This document shows positions 20,817 through 32,994 of a stretch of 64,000 bases of DNA, piece by piece. The stretch spans positions 3,162,001 through 3,226,000 of the forward strand of contig NC_070565.1 in the NCBI RefSeq assembly GCF_026914185.1. Direction: 5' to 3'. The position numbers and the translations under genes are program-made. The notes beneath the pieces are model-generated. The model was given only the letters and a program-made list of their open reading frames with translations. It was not told the DNA's origin and did no database searches. How positions within the stretch are numbered: the stretch's first letter is position 1; each line of letters begins with the position of its first letter. The DNA comes from Puccinia triticina. Its lineage: Eukaryota > Basidiomycota > Pucciniomycetes > Pucciniales > Pucciniaceae.

Positions 20817-23800
20817 GGCCCCAATTATAAACCAATTTTCGAGTTTTATTTTGAAAGTATTCAAAAAGAATTTTGAAACAAAAATGAAATCAAGATGAAA
20901 GATTTTTGATTTCGAAATTCTCTCGGAAAAGCTTCAAACAACAGGGTGCACATATAAACATTTGTGCATCCCTGAGCAAGTAGCCTGCCGGAGTGGGCAG
21001 GCAAAGGCGAGATGTCTGTGACACAGGCAAGCTGGATAGAATACAGCTTGCCTGTTCAGCCTTGGCTGAATGGTGTGACATTTCCTGTGCGGCCGCCTCC
21101 ATGGACATTTGGATCATCAGCGCCAAGATTGAACCCAAGCGTTTTTTCCCGTGCCTCCGCCGCCAAGGTCAGGATCATATTGCCCCTGGTGGTCCCAGGT
21201 TTTCTGGGGAATTTGGTTTTCCTGCAGGTGTTAGTAACGGTAGGCCATCAGGATTTTTGTAGTGACTGCGATCCAATTGTGGAACGTTGAGGCAATTGGG
21301 TATATTGGCACTGCAGCAGTAAATTTTTTCATGCGGCCGACCCCCGCCCGGCGAACTCCGCCAACCCAATACAGCCATTAAATGGGGGGGGGGGGGGTCT
21401 GAGGCACCAGTGACCTGGCAACCATACAGGCATACTGCCTGTTCAAAATTTTGATTCCTCAAATTTTGAGATTCTGGAATCTTGATCACCCCTCCTGGGT
21501 GTGTTTGAAGAGATTTGGGATTATTTTGAAACTAGAGTTTAAGGCGGCTACGCCGCTGCAGGGAATAAGCCCCCAGCACTCAATCCCCCCGACTCTGGCA
21601 CATACACAAGCCATCCTGGAGTAAATATATTTCATTTCAAATGTGAGCAGTCCCACTCCAGAAAGGAAGCCGTACATTCTTAAGAGCTCTGAACAGGGGT
21701 AAGTCAACAAGGAATTCATTGTTGTATCCCTTACATTACATTGAAGGAGATGTATGGCTACCAATAGGCCTAGCGGCTAGGCTAGTCTTGAGGTGAGGAG
21801 AAGGCATGGTGGATGTAGTGAAAGTTGAGCAATGGCTGTATATGATGGGGGAGGGGAAATTATTTGAAGGAATAAAATTTGAGAAAGGTTTGATTATAAC
21901 CTCAACTTCAAGCTTCCTTTGAGCTTCTGGAAGGTTTTAGATTTTTATTGTAGTGTAAGTTGAAGTGTGAAATCTCTTTTCCATCAGCCCCCTCATTGTT
22001 GAACAACTTTCCTCCTTACAGCAGGAGCATCTATCAAGAGCAGCACCACATTAAACATTGCATGCAATATTAGGTATGTTCTCCACAGTTTACGTAAACA
22101 TTGTGGGCACAGTCCTTGCATTTGTTTCAGGTTTGCTACAGCAGCCACAATGTCACATCTTTTTTGCTGTTTGATTTGAGGGACTTCCACAATGTCACAC
22201 ACCACCCTCTTCTGTGCAAGACACAGCAGTTTAATGAATGGAATTGCCCAACCACAAAAAATACAAGTTTTTACACTTTTTCAGAATTTCCACCCCTAAA
22301 CCAATTCTTCCTGTCACATTTTGCGTGCAATGAATCTCATAAATGATTGATTGTTTCCCAAGTTGATATTTTTCCCACTTAGTTATTGTAAAAGATGGAA
22401 ATATGAGTTGAAATGGTTTGTCACTATGTTAAAAGGCCCCCTCACCATACCTTGACATGCCTTCTCATGCAAAATGATTAATATTTATTGACAACACAAA
22501 GATAATTGAAACAATCCTGGATGCCATTCAACGACTTCTATATGCGCCAAATTGACGTAATGGCAATCTGTGCAACACAGGGGGCCAAAGAGTTCCTCGC
22601 CTGACGCTTTCTTTTGGTGATTTATAAGAGCTTTATTGATTTGGGGGAAGTGAGGCAGAAAGGGTTTTTTCCCCTTTCTTACCTCAACCAAGGGGTAGAA
22701 ATGAGTGTATTTTGACCACAAAGCAAAGAAGGTGTAGGTTTCGGGCGCAAACCCATGAACTCAAGGTTTCGTAGGAGCCTGAGCCGCGCACAGCTCCCAC
22801 ACTCCGTAGAAGACAAGTATAAATCAAAACAAACTACTCAATCTCCACCCTGCGACGTTCCCCAATATCGCCTTTGTTCTGGCCACATTGCCTTGGCCAT
22901 ACAGCCTGATGTAGAGCCTCTAGCAGCGGGAGGTCCACCTCCCTAGGGTGCAGACGTCCTCGACGCTCATGCCCAATGCAAGTCTTCGCGAGGCGCCGCC
23001 TACACAAAAACTATGTCCAAGTATCCCGGCGTGACCCTTTTGGGGAAGGGCCGTCCGTACCCAAGATAAAACGTACTTCTTTGCCAAATGGAACCATTTG
23101 CCGCCTTTGAGGTATCCAAAAAGGAAGGTCCTGGAAGAGTCGGTCCCAGAAAGTCTTCGCCTGAGCGCGGCCACCGGGCACAGGATGCCCTGTTGTTTAG
23201 TCAGGAAGATCAGCAGGGGCGCACCCGTTTTGGCGTTTTTTGCCGACGGTAGCTGGGTGACAGTTGCCACGTCCCCAATGGCCTTGTCCACGGAGAAAGC
23301 CACTTCCAAAGTCAGTAGGGACGAGGTTTAGGTGATCAAAGCAAGATATTTAGAGACGGGACTGACCTGGGAGCAACGGGATTGGACATCACCGTCCACG
23401 TTCTTGACTTTGAACTGGCGCTTGACGACGGTGAATTTGCGCTTGGCGTTCATGAGGAACCATTCGACCAACAGGACAAAGGCCGCGTGGGGTTTATTTG
23501 TGGTTGTGGATGGTTTCTGGCTGCTGCTGAGGGGGATGAGCGCTGGGGAAATGCTGAGGCTGGTGGCCGTAGCCTGGCAACTGTGCTCGTTCAGCAGGGT
23601 GGTCGGTCTTCTGGGGCATGGCTAGTGTGTGTGTGTGTGTATTCTTACTCAGTCTGTTGATGCCTACTCCATCTTCTTGTTCTTCTTGTTTTTTGTCATC
23701 TTCTTCTTCTCCTGCTTAATGGTTTTGTAATATCAAGTAGGAGACAGTTAAGTTAGCTGACCACAGATGGCCAAGTGGGTAGCGGAGCGGATGAAGCTGG

Positions 23801-24441
23801 CCAAGTTCTCCCGCTTGGGCCGAGCGACTGTGGCAGCTAGGTCGCGGGGCCAGTGGGGCGGATTGGTCCAGAAGAAGTGCAGGAGGTGTCCGCCTGGGCT
23901 GTCGTGATTGTTGGACAGAGGGGGGTGTGCTGAAGGTGTGGCATAGGGCGTTCCTGGTTGGTGTTTGCCACAGCAACGGGCAGGCGTGGTATCAGTAGTG
24001 TCCCCAAGGCGGTTACAGGTTGGCAAGGTGTGGTGCGGTGCTGCTGGTGGGTATATAAGGGGAGGGAAGTGGAAGGATGGATCTGCAGGGGATTTGGTTT
24101 TGTCCGCCCCCTCCCTGGGAGGCCCCTAACTGCTTGGTTAGGCCCCCCTTGGCTAGTTTACCAACCGGCCCACTTTTGCTTGTTGCTCCGGCACAGCTGG
24201 AGGGTCATCCATAGGGCCTTTGGGCCTTTGGGGATATTCAACGTGCCAAGTGAGAATAATGGGGCATTTTTTGCCCCATTTTGTGAGAAAAAAACACCCC
24301 AAAACTTAGATCTGCGGGTCTAGAATTCTGTGGATTTAAGAAAGTGGGATGAAAAGAACTCAAAACAAAGTTGGTTTTGATTTCAAAACAATTTCAAAAT
24401 AATCTCAAAATAATCTCAAAATTCTGTTTATAATTGGGGCC
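20817..24441. mobile_element. 3.6-kb element with GGCCCCAATTATAAAC inverted termini
   Basis: A perfect 16-bp inverted repeat (20817-20832 and 24426-24441) is followed on both sides by similar AT-rich sequence with repeated ATTTTGA words. TCA flanks both ends, possibly a 3-bp target duplication. The interior holds a tyrosine-recombinase relic on the minus strand (22890-23330) and a GT microsatellite near 23620-23640. Whether the inverted repeats and the recombinase belong to the same element is unproven. Confidence 0.6.
22890..23330 (-). pseudogene. Tyrosine recombinase relic (Crypton/DIRS-like C-terminal domain)
   Basis: On the minus strand the translation gives PVAALRRRL, then TFLFGY, then GHSFCVGGASRRLALGM, then LGRWTSRC and a stop. 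This is the C-terminal catalytic layout of tyrosine recombinases found in eukaryotic Cryptons and DIRS-like elements. The usual HSFR box reads HSFC, so the conserved arginine is lost. An in-frame TAG falls where the YxxY tyrosine region begins (SRC-stop-RLYIRLYG). Both changes suggest inactivation. The N-terminal part may extend to about 23600 (WFLMNAKRKFTVVKRQF). Crypton and DIRS origin cannot be separated here. Confidence 0.72.
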
Positions 24442-24715
24442 TCAAGCTGACTGGAAACTTCTCCTGTGAAGAAAATCTCAACTTGATGCGGACCTTCTCG
24501 CTTGAAATGGCTTGTCAAGAAGACTGGGGGGTTACGCCCGCAAGCCAAAAAATGACTACGGACCCTTTTGTTTCAAATGACTTGGCAACAGTAACAGTTT
24601 GGTGTGCCCCCTCATCTCGCTTTCCCTCTTTGCACTCACAATAACCCCACTGACCTTAGCCTCTGCCCCGCTAGGCTATCGGCGTCCCCCATTGGGTTGG
24701 AATGAGACGTAAGGG
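24442..24715. other. Flank between inverted-repeat element and element C
   Basis: No gene seen. The last five bases, AAGGG (24711-24715), are the left target duplication of element C. Confidence 0.5.
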
Positions 24716-25126
24716 TGTGATGTTTTTGTATTATTAGTTAATTATCCGGTAACATTATGTACATAACGGCTTTATCTTTATTAAGTTTGTTGAGAATATT
24801 AATTGAATGGTCTTTAATTAGAATTAACAGATTATTCTCCAGTTTTAATGCAAATGAAGTTTCTCTCCGGCATTGTTTATCATTTGGGTCTTCATCCTCT
24901 TTGTTCCCTTTCTCTTTCTTCTTCATTGCGATATCTTTGTTTTTGTTTCCTTTCATTATCATAGAGAATACGAACTATAAATCCAAATCACATTTAAATC
25001 ACGTCAAGTATCTATTCTTCTTTGGAAGTTAGATTTCCCCTAATACATCCAAAAAGCTAGACAATAAACTCTCTTGAGTTTATTCATAGTCATTCAAGAA
25101 GTAGGAGTATTAGGCGGGTCCTCACA
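24716..25126 (+). repeat. 5' LTR of element C
   Basis: Starts TGTGATGTTT and ends GGGTCCTCACA. It differs from the 3' copy at about eight positions. Confidence 0.95.
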
Positions 25127-25311
25127 ATTATATTGCAATCTCTTTTTTTTTCCCAATACTCAAGCTTCTCTCAAATCTTAGTTCGTTCAGTTGTTCTATT
25201 ATCCATCCCGTTCAAGCTTATATTGTTACTCTTCAAAAGTTTAATTCCCTGTACTCAACAATTTCCTCCGGCTTTCAAGATTTTGAAGAACGGACCAACG
25301 ACGTATTGATC

Positions 25312-26780
25312 ATGTCGGATCAATTCTCTCCTCACGTACCGTTACACATGTCTTTGCCCGGTTCTCCGAATCCTAACGCGTTCAGACTCCAATCTACTAA
25401 TCAAATGGTGTCTCCTTTTCATTCTCCCAATCCTCATTTCTCGGTTTTTGATAACTCCCATCGTCAACTCCCTCCACTCGGGCCTGTTCCAGATTTCGAC
25501 CCCAGACCAACCGACTCCTTACCGGTTTGGTCGTCTCCGGGAACTCATCAACCATCGACTGTTCAAGACCAGCAACTTTTGACTCACGCATCTCAAGCTC
25601 ATCACCATTTGGTTCTTTCAAATGTAAATCGCGATTGGGAGGATGGCGTGTCTTTCCTTATTTCTGGTTTAGACGTTAATTCGGAGTTGAGTCGAGATCA
25701 GACGATTATGGCCAATTCACAGGCTATTGCGACTCTTCAACTTCAAGCTAGGCGTAATGAAGAAATCATCAAGGAGAACAACAAGACTGTTAAAGAACTT
25801 TCTCAGTTGTTAGTTTTTGCAAACGACTTCACGAGAATGAAGATGTATTACGCTCAAGAATTTCTTCAAGTTCGGAACTCGGTCGATACGGTTTCCAATA
25901 CGGTTGACTCCCGTTTATCCGCGATTGAAGATTCTACCTCTCATACTCAAGCGGCTTGTGAACCTCCCCATTTCTCTTATATTTTCTTTTCCGGGAATGT
26001 GTGCGAGACTCATAGATTCGTGGCTTTCATGAGGGATTCTTTTGCTCGTTACCCAAATCACTTTACTTCTGAACGTCACAGGATTATGTGGATCACATCT
26101 TACTTTTGATCTGCTACAGGAAATTTTGGCGATGATTGTACGTCTTACAACTGGTGGTGTGGGTTATTGAAGGAAAATGCGGCCGCTTTGGGGATTCCAG
26201 CAACGGAAGCCAGTTCTAACATCGAGTTTGTCATCAAGGAATTGGAGGATTTGTTGGCGTTCTTGAAGTGTATTGAGTCTCTCTTTTCTAATCATAAAGA
26301 GGTGGAAGAAGCTCAAGCGAAGATTGCCTCTATGAGACAGGGTTCTAAGCAGTCGATTACCGACTTCAACATCAAATTCAACTTGCTTTCACATCTAGTA
26401 GACTATGACGATCTCAGTTTGGTCAAATATTATGAAAGTGCTGTAAACGTCAAGATTCATGAATTGGGAGTTCATCGAGGCAAATGGACGTCCATCACTA
26501 ACCTGAAGAAGAAGCAGGAAATGGCTGTTGTTTTGGCGACTGGAGCGTCCGAAGTGGCTTCCCTCAAGCCGAATCGACCAGCCGTTCCAGCCACTTGTGT
26601 GGAGTATAGGGTGGCGATTCCCCCTACTCAAGTAGCTCAATCTGGACAAGCCGCTCCGGTGAATCGATTGGATCAACATTTTCCAATGGAAATTGATTTG
26701 TTGTCGGCAGATGCAGGATTCACTTATCCACTTTGGCGAATGGAGGCTTGTAAACGCGGAGTTTGCATTTGTTTGATTTC
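25312..26780 (+). pseudogene. Element C gag, with one in-frame stop
   Basis: The frame begins at ATG 25312 (MSDQFSPHV). The N-terminal 90 residues are rich in Pro, Ser and His. A charged coiled-coil-like segment (RRNEEIIKENNKTVKEL) follows, then the retrotransposon Gag core with HRIMWITSYF and QSITDFNIKFN. TGA at 26107-26109 interrupts the core; translation is open and conserved on both sides in the same frame, so this is a nonsense change (CGA to TGA would fit). The region ends in a Cys-rich zinc-knuckle start (CKRGVCICLI) that is cut by Copia D; the remaining HVQNRGC part resumes at 33000. Gag forms the particle that packages the element RNA. Confidence 0.9.
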
Positions 26781-27626
26781 TGTCGGAATACTGATTCCGC
26801 TGCGCAAAGAGCCAAGAGGCGCAGGGGAAATACAGACTACGGTTCAAAGCAACGTAAGTTCCCCCTTAGACAAACAAGCTCAAACCAAGTGAGAGAAACG
26901 GTTGCTAACCCCAAACCTGTCTCATCCTATCTACAACAGGTGAAGCAAGCAACGAGACTCCGAGGGCGCAAGCCAAACCAGGAGGAGACAGCGACACCAT
27001 AGCAGATGGAATTCCAGGGTCTTCATCCCCGTAAGCATAAAAGGCAGCCTTGCTCAGCGAGTGAAAAGGAGCACCAGACTAACATACAAACTCCCTGATC
27101 TAGATTGCTATCACAAAGAATAATCAGCTGCCCCAAAAGCCTAACTGCTTGCATCAGTCCTTCGACCAACAAGTAAGTCATCCAAGCCATGTCAACAATA
27201 AAGATCATACAAACTGACATGAGCACTATGTAGTTCCAACCTAAACAGGAACAACTTGTCAAGACAATAAGTCATTGGTATAATTACCACGAGTGAGCAC
27301 AGATCAAGAGGTATTTAGCTTATCCCTCATAGTCGCCCATGCGATCAAGTACAATCATGCTGACATGATGTACTCCATGCTTTAGCCCCATCCATTGCTC
27401 TTGTGAACAAAGCCAATCCCTTCCCTTCCGCATTTCTCCGTAGACCTTGTGTCCTATTTTATTTCTATCTCAAAGCTCAGAAGCACGGCAAACTCGCCTG
27501 CTCTTAGGTGATTAACCATCTCAAGCATCTCACAACAACATAATCATGAATAAACAATACACTGTATATAGTTTCTTGAAATATTTTCTGACATTGAAAT
27601 AAATCTTAGTTGCCCAAATTTTAACA
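26781..27626 (+). repeat. 5' LTR of Copia D
   Basis: Begins TGTCGGAATACTG and ends TTTTAACA. It matches 32146-32994 with scattered substitutions and small indels. Confidence 0.93.
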
Positions 27627-27690
27627 GATTTACAGTCTTGAAGCTCAAACGACCTCACCAAACTTTCAGCAACTAGGAGCAGGATCAAAA

Positions 27691-30600
27691 ATGCCGTCTG
27701 CAACTTGTCAAGGATTGCTACCCCCAATCAGCATCCCAAACCCCGGAACTGCTGTCACCTCTATGAAATCCACGAAGGAAGAGAAGGAGATTATTGTCAT
27801 ACCTACCTTCAACGGCAGTAACTACGCGAACTGGCAGAACGCCATGAGTGCATATCTAGAGTACAAGAAATTCTGGGATGTCGTCGAAAAGGACACTGAA
27901 AATTTGGACAATGAAAAGATCAAGGAAAAGAAGCTTGAAGCTTGGTTGATTTTAAACTCCAAGATAGTCCCCGAGTTCTTGACAAGTCTATCAAGCACCT
28001 GCGGACGCGATCCGCACAAGATTTGGGTACGCTTAAAAAACAATTACGCTACCGCAACAATCTACGGAATCTATTGCGTCTGGTCGCAATATCTCAGAAT
28101 TTCCTACAACAACGACTTACTCAAGTACATAATAAAAGTTGAAGCCGCGCTAGCCAAAATCAGCACTATCGGTCTCAATGTTATGAATGAGCTAATCAGC
28201 GTCAGAATCATTGAAACTATAACCGAGAGAAGACTTATAATCATGGAAAGAATTCTTGGTGATATGGAGACATTAGCAAACCCGTTTCTCCTGTTAGACA
28301 AGCTGTAAGGGTCGGGAGACCCTTCACTGTTCGGAGGCTGGTGGCTCGGAGGGACGAGGCACTAGGCCTGAGGATGTTCTAGTTCCAACGTCCTCGGGGG
28401 TCTGTATTGGAATGTCTAGCTCGGCAGAGAGGTCGAGGGGTCCGGAGGTCTCTCCATTAGTCTATGTACAAAGGTCTTGAGGATGGGAAGGACGGGGCCA
28501 GATAGAGAGGAAATAAGAACTCACCTAGCTCGACAGAGAGGTTGAGGGGTCCGGAGGTCTCTGCCGGGCTAGGACGGAGGGGGAAAGCCTGAGACTAAAT
28601 CCCTGGCTGTGTGGGTCATGTGATAGGTGTCGTGACACCTAGTGAACCCCGCAAGGGGTGCGGGGCTTCACACAAGCTCAGACTTATTGCGAATCACAAG
28701 CAAGTTACGAGGTTGAAAACTAGCTCAGGAGCGCCGGGCTCAGACCTTCCATCCAGAACAGCATTATCAACCACGACGAATCCGAGAAAGAGAGCTTTTG
28801 TCACTTGCAAACAAGGACGGCACAATCCTGATGCATTGCATTCTGAAGATCAGTGCTGGACCCTCCATCCTGAACTTCGACCAAAGAAGAAAGCATCAAA
28901 TCTCAACACTACCACAGGCGAGGCAACTACCTCTCAGAGCTATGCATACCAAACCACAGCTCAAAAGACAAAGAAGAATTTGGTCATCCTCGACTCTGGC
29001 GCAAGTCAGCATATGTTCAATTCTCTCAAATACTTCACTGAAACGCACGACACAAACGTCCCCATAGTCACTGGCTCTGGCAACTGAAACGCCAGAAATG
29101 GTTGCCATTTGTCAAGGAACGGTCAAACTTGAATTTGAGAACGGTCCAACCATCATTCTCAAAAATGCACTCTTTGTGCCAAATCTGTCCACCAATCTGG
29201 TTTCCTTTGCCCAACTAATCAAGGAGCGCGTGGAGATCATCAACAAAAGCGGCAGGATGATTGTGAAGCTGAATAATGAGTACAGTCTGTCAGTAAACAC
29301 CAATGAAAATCTCTTTCAAATCACAGGTGTCAAAGCTCCGACACATTTGGCACTCAACACAACAATCATTGCCCCGGCGAACACATTCATGACCTGGCAT
29401 CAGCAATTCGGCCACGCTAGCGCCGCTAGAATCAAGGCAATCATTGGAGACAAGAACCTTCCTACTGAAAGGAACGCATGCACAGCGTGCATGCAAGGGA
29501 AGATGGTCAAACTTCCTTTTAAAGGCCACTTCACTCCAACTGAAACGTCCCTCAAGGTCATCCACGGCGACTTGGTCGGACCTATCCGCCCAGCCACCAA
29601 TAGTGGTTTCCAATACTTCCTTACGCTGGTTGATCAGCACACCGGATTTATCCACGTCAGCCTGTTGAAGGAGAAATACAACGCCGCTGCGGCAATTGTT
29701 GACTTTAAGACAAAGTTTGAGAAGCAAACCGGAAACAACGTGAAGAAAATCATCACTGATGGAGGTGGTGAGTTTTGTAACGAGGCTCTCGGCGAAATCC
29801 TTCACCAGGAAGGAATTCAGCACAACATATCCCCGCCTTACACTCCTCAGCACAACGGGATTGCCGAGCGAGCCAACAGAACCGTCATTGAAATGACACG
29901 TTGCATCCTGTTGCAGTCAAACCTAGCTTCAGAATGGTGGGGAGAAGCTGTTCTCACAGCCGCCGCAATCACAAACTCTCTACCGTCTCTATCTAAGTCC
30001 CGGACCGCGCCCATCACTCTGCTACTGAAGATTTGACCCAGCATCAACTTCTACAAACCCTTTGGTTGTCGCGCCTGGGTCTTGAAAGACAAGGTCAAAA
30101 GAGACCAAAAGTTTGATCCCATAGCGTGGGAAGGAACTCTGATAGGTTATGCCAACAACTTCTCAGCGTACAGAATCCTACGGCATGAAGACAAGTCGAT
30201 CATGGTGACCCAACAGGCCAGATTCAAAGAGAACGTTTTTCCAGTATGTCCAGCGGTGAACAAAAGCCTTGGCAGTCTTGAACCTTCCGAGTCAACCCTT
30301 CCAATCTTCAACTCAGAACCCATCCTTCCTTTTGATGAAACCGAAGACATTCACCACGAAGATTCCCAAGCAATCAATGATGAGGACAACGACTTTGTGC
30401 AATTGCCCGTAGAATCACATCCGGTGATCCCTGAGACCGGCAAGCAATGGGTCTACGTCAAGGACTTCACCCCAGCAGAAGACATAACAAGCAGTGTGTC
30501 AAGCAGCAACATCGTGGAAGGAAGACGGCAGCAAAAACCAGTCTGCTACACAACCATATTGACTGATCCAAAATCTCATCATCATGCGATGAAGTGTCAA

Positions 30601-32115
30601 GACCGTCAGCACTGGATCAAAGCTGAACTCAAAGAAATCAATAACATGTGCAAACATCAAGTCTGGATTGAGAGACTCAGAAAACCGGCTGACAACCCGA
30701 TTGCCTCAACCTGGGTGTACCGAAAGAAACTCGGGCCTGACAATCAGATCATTGAATACAAAGCAAGAATCTGCGCCCAAGGCTTCCGACAAACCTTTGG
30801 CGTCAACTTCAAGCTCAAATACGCCCCAACGGGGAAACCAGCCTCTCTTTGTCTTCTACTGTTGTTTGCTGTGAACTGCAATCTTCAGATCCACCAACTC
30901 AATGTAAGAAGCGCCTTTCTCACGTGCCCTCTGGAAGACACGGTCACCCTCATTCCCCCGCAAGGCTACAGTTGTCCCTCTGGCACCGTCGTTGAACTGA
31001 AGAAAGCAATTTACGGCCTTAAACAGGCCTCCCTGGTATGGTACAAGCAACTCAGCAACTACCTTGTGAAAATCGGTTTCTCAATTTCGGTATCAGACCC
31101 ATGTGTCTTCTACCGTCTATCAGGAGCAGCAACCTGGCTGTACTGTCACGTGGACAATATTGTGATCATCAGCAGCAATCCGGTTGTATTTAAAGAGGAA
31201 ATGGAGCATGAGTTTGACATAAAATACCTCGGAGAAGCCTCTTTTCTCTTAGGGATGAACATTGACAGATCCAATAATCACCTCCACATTCATCAGACAC
31301 AATACATTGAGAGGAAGCTAATTGAATTTGGTTTTGACACCTCAAAACCGGCCTCTTGTCCAATGAACCCAAGAACTCATCTCAAAGCAGCAACACCGGC
31401 TGAAGTTGAAGAATTCACAAAATTGAATGTCAACTACCGAGCATTGATTGGTTCACTCAACTACCTCAGCGTTTTAACCCGCCCAGACATCTCCTATGCC
31501 GTCAGTGTTCTGTCTCAACATCTCAAGAAGCCCGGCATTCAGCATTTTCATGCCGCGCAACAGGTGTTTTGCTACCTAATTGGCACGAAACACGTGTGCC
31601 TTGTGTTCGCAAAGTCACCCAGCCTAGAAATAAGAGCACATGTAGACTCCGACTGGGGCAACTGCCCCGACACAAGAAGATCTGCGACTGGCTATGCAGT
31701 ACTCACAAGGTCACAACTTATTTCCTGGAAGGCATGTTGCCAATCGACCGTCTCGCTGTCCTCAACGGAGGCTGAATATAAAGCTCTTTCAGATCTCGGA
31801 CGCGAACTAGCTTGGCTTGCAAGTCTTATCAAAGAAATCAACCTAAACTATAATCCAAACCAGATCTACATAGGTGTTGACAATCAAGGAGCGATTGATC
31901 TAGCAAAAAGTGAGGTCTCTTAAAACGGTTTCCGCACAAAACACATGGACATCCGCCTGCATTTTGTCCAAGAACTAGTTGTCTCCAAATTGATTGAGCT
32001 TCACTAAATTCAAACAATCAACAACTTCGCCGACTTCCTAACCAAACCAACTGGAAGATGCACGATAAGAAGAGCCCTGAAAGCCATAGGCGTTTCCGCA
32101 GCTCCTTCATCTGCC
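27691..32115 (+). pseudogene. Copia D gag-pol, inactivated
   Basis: The frame begins at ATG 27691. The Gag part has the UBN2/DUF4219-like signature FNGSNYANWQNAM. After solo LTR I (28304-28672) is removed the frame continues. A knuckle-like region (CKQGRHNP...HSEDQCWTLHPELRP) precedes protease DSGASQHMFN (~28994). The GAG-pre-integrase motif WHQQFGHASAARIKA is at ~29396, the integrase core at ~29550-30000 (TDGGGEFCNEAL, PQHNGIAERANRT), the RT at ~30700-31250, and RNase H at ~31640-32080 (HVDSDWGNCPDTRRSATGYA, FADFLTKP). Defects are a +1 frameshift near 29086, TGA at 30034-30036, TAA at 31921-31923 and TAA at 32005-32007. The RT active site reads HVDN, so the second catalytic Asp is lost. Confidence 0.94.
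28304..28672. mobile_element. Solo LTR, family I, inside Copia D gag
   Basis: 369 bp starting TGTAAGGGTCGGG and ending GGGGCTTCACA, flanked by a perfect 5-bp duplication, CAAGC (28299-28303 and 28673-28677). Removing it restores the Copia frame (LLLDK then LRLIANHK). It contains an internal repeated phrase, GGTCCGGAGGTCTCT (twice), and GACAGAGAGG/GCAGAGAGG words. No second copy is in the window, so the LTR assignment rests on the ends and the duplication. Confidence 0.82.
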
Positions 32116-32145
32116 TTGAGCACACCTGCTCAAGGCAACCCAGCC

Positions 32146-32994
32146 TGTCGGAATACTGATTCCGCTGCGCAAAGCGCCAAGAGGCGCAGGGGAAATACAG
32201 ACTACGGTTCAAAGCAACGTAAGTTCCCCCTTAGACAAACAAGCTCAAACCAAGTGAGAGAAACGGTCGCTAACCCCGAACCTGTCTCATCCTATCTACA
32301 ACAGGTGAAGCAAGCAACAAGACTCCGAGGGCGCAAGCCAAACCAGGAGGAGACAGCGACACCACATAAGCAGATGAAATTCCAGGGTCTTCATCCCCGT
32401 AAGCATAAAAGGCAGCCTTGCTCAGCAAGTGAAAAGGAGCACCAGACTAACATACAAACTCCCTCATCTAGATCGCTATCACAAAGAATAATCAGCTGCC
32501 CCAAAAGCCTAACTGCTTGCATCAGTCCTTCGACCAACAAGTAAGTCATCCAAGCCATGTCAACAATAAAGATCATACAAACTGACATGAGCACTATGTA
32601 GTTCCAACCTAAACAGGAACAACTTGTCAAGACAATAAGTCATTGGTATAATTACCACGAGCGAGCACAGATCAAGAGGTATTTAGCTTATCCCTCATAG
32701 TCGCCCATGAGATCAAGTACAATCATGCTGACATGATGTACTCCATGCTTTAGCCCCATCCATTGCTCTTGTGAACAAAGCCAATCCCTTCCCTTCCGCA
32801 TTTCTCCGTAGACCTTGTGTCCTATTTTATTTCTATCTCAAAGCTCAGAAGCACGGAAAACTCGCCTGCTCTTAGGTGATTAAACATCTCAAGCATCTCA
32901 CAATAACATGATCATGAATAAACAATACACTGTATATAGTTTCTTGAAATATTTTCTGACATCGAAATAAATCTTAGTTGCCCAAATTCTTACA
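32146..32994 (+). repeat. 3' LTR of Copia D
   Basis: Starts TGTCGGAATACTG and ends AATTCTTACA. It pairs with 26781-27626. Confidence 0.93.

Larger units (their letters stand above)
26781..32994 (+). mobile_element. Copia retrotransposon D, complete, inserted in element C gag
   Basis: LTRs of about 846 and 849 bp (26781-27626 and 32146-32994) start TGTCGGAATA. They enclose a Copia-ordered gag-pol. The target duplication is imperfect: ATTTC (26776-26780) against ATTTT (32995-32999). The LTRs differ at roughly 18 sites by eye, so D is clearly older than B. Excision leaves C's frame off by one base, so a small indel or slightly different boundary is likely. Confidence 0.93.

Noticed and set aside
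29290..29853. 187-codon minus-strand ORF opposite Copia D integrase
   Set aside because: Shadow of the integrase reading frame.
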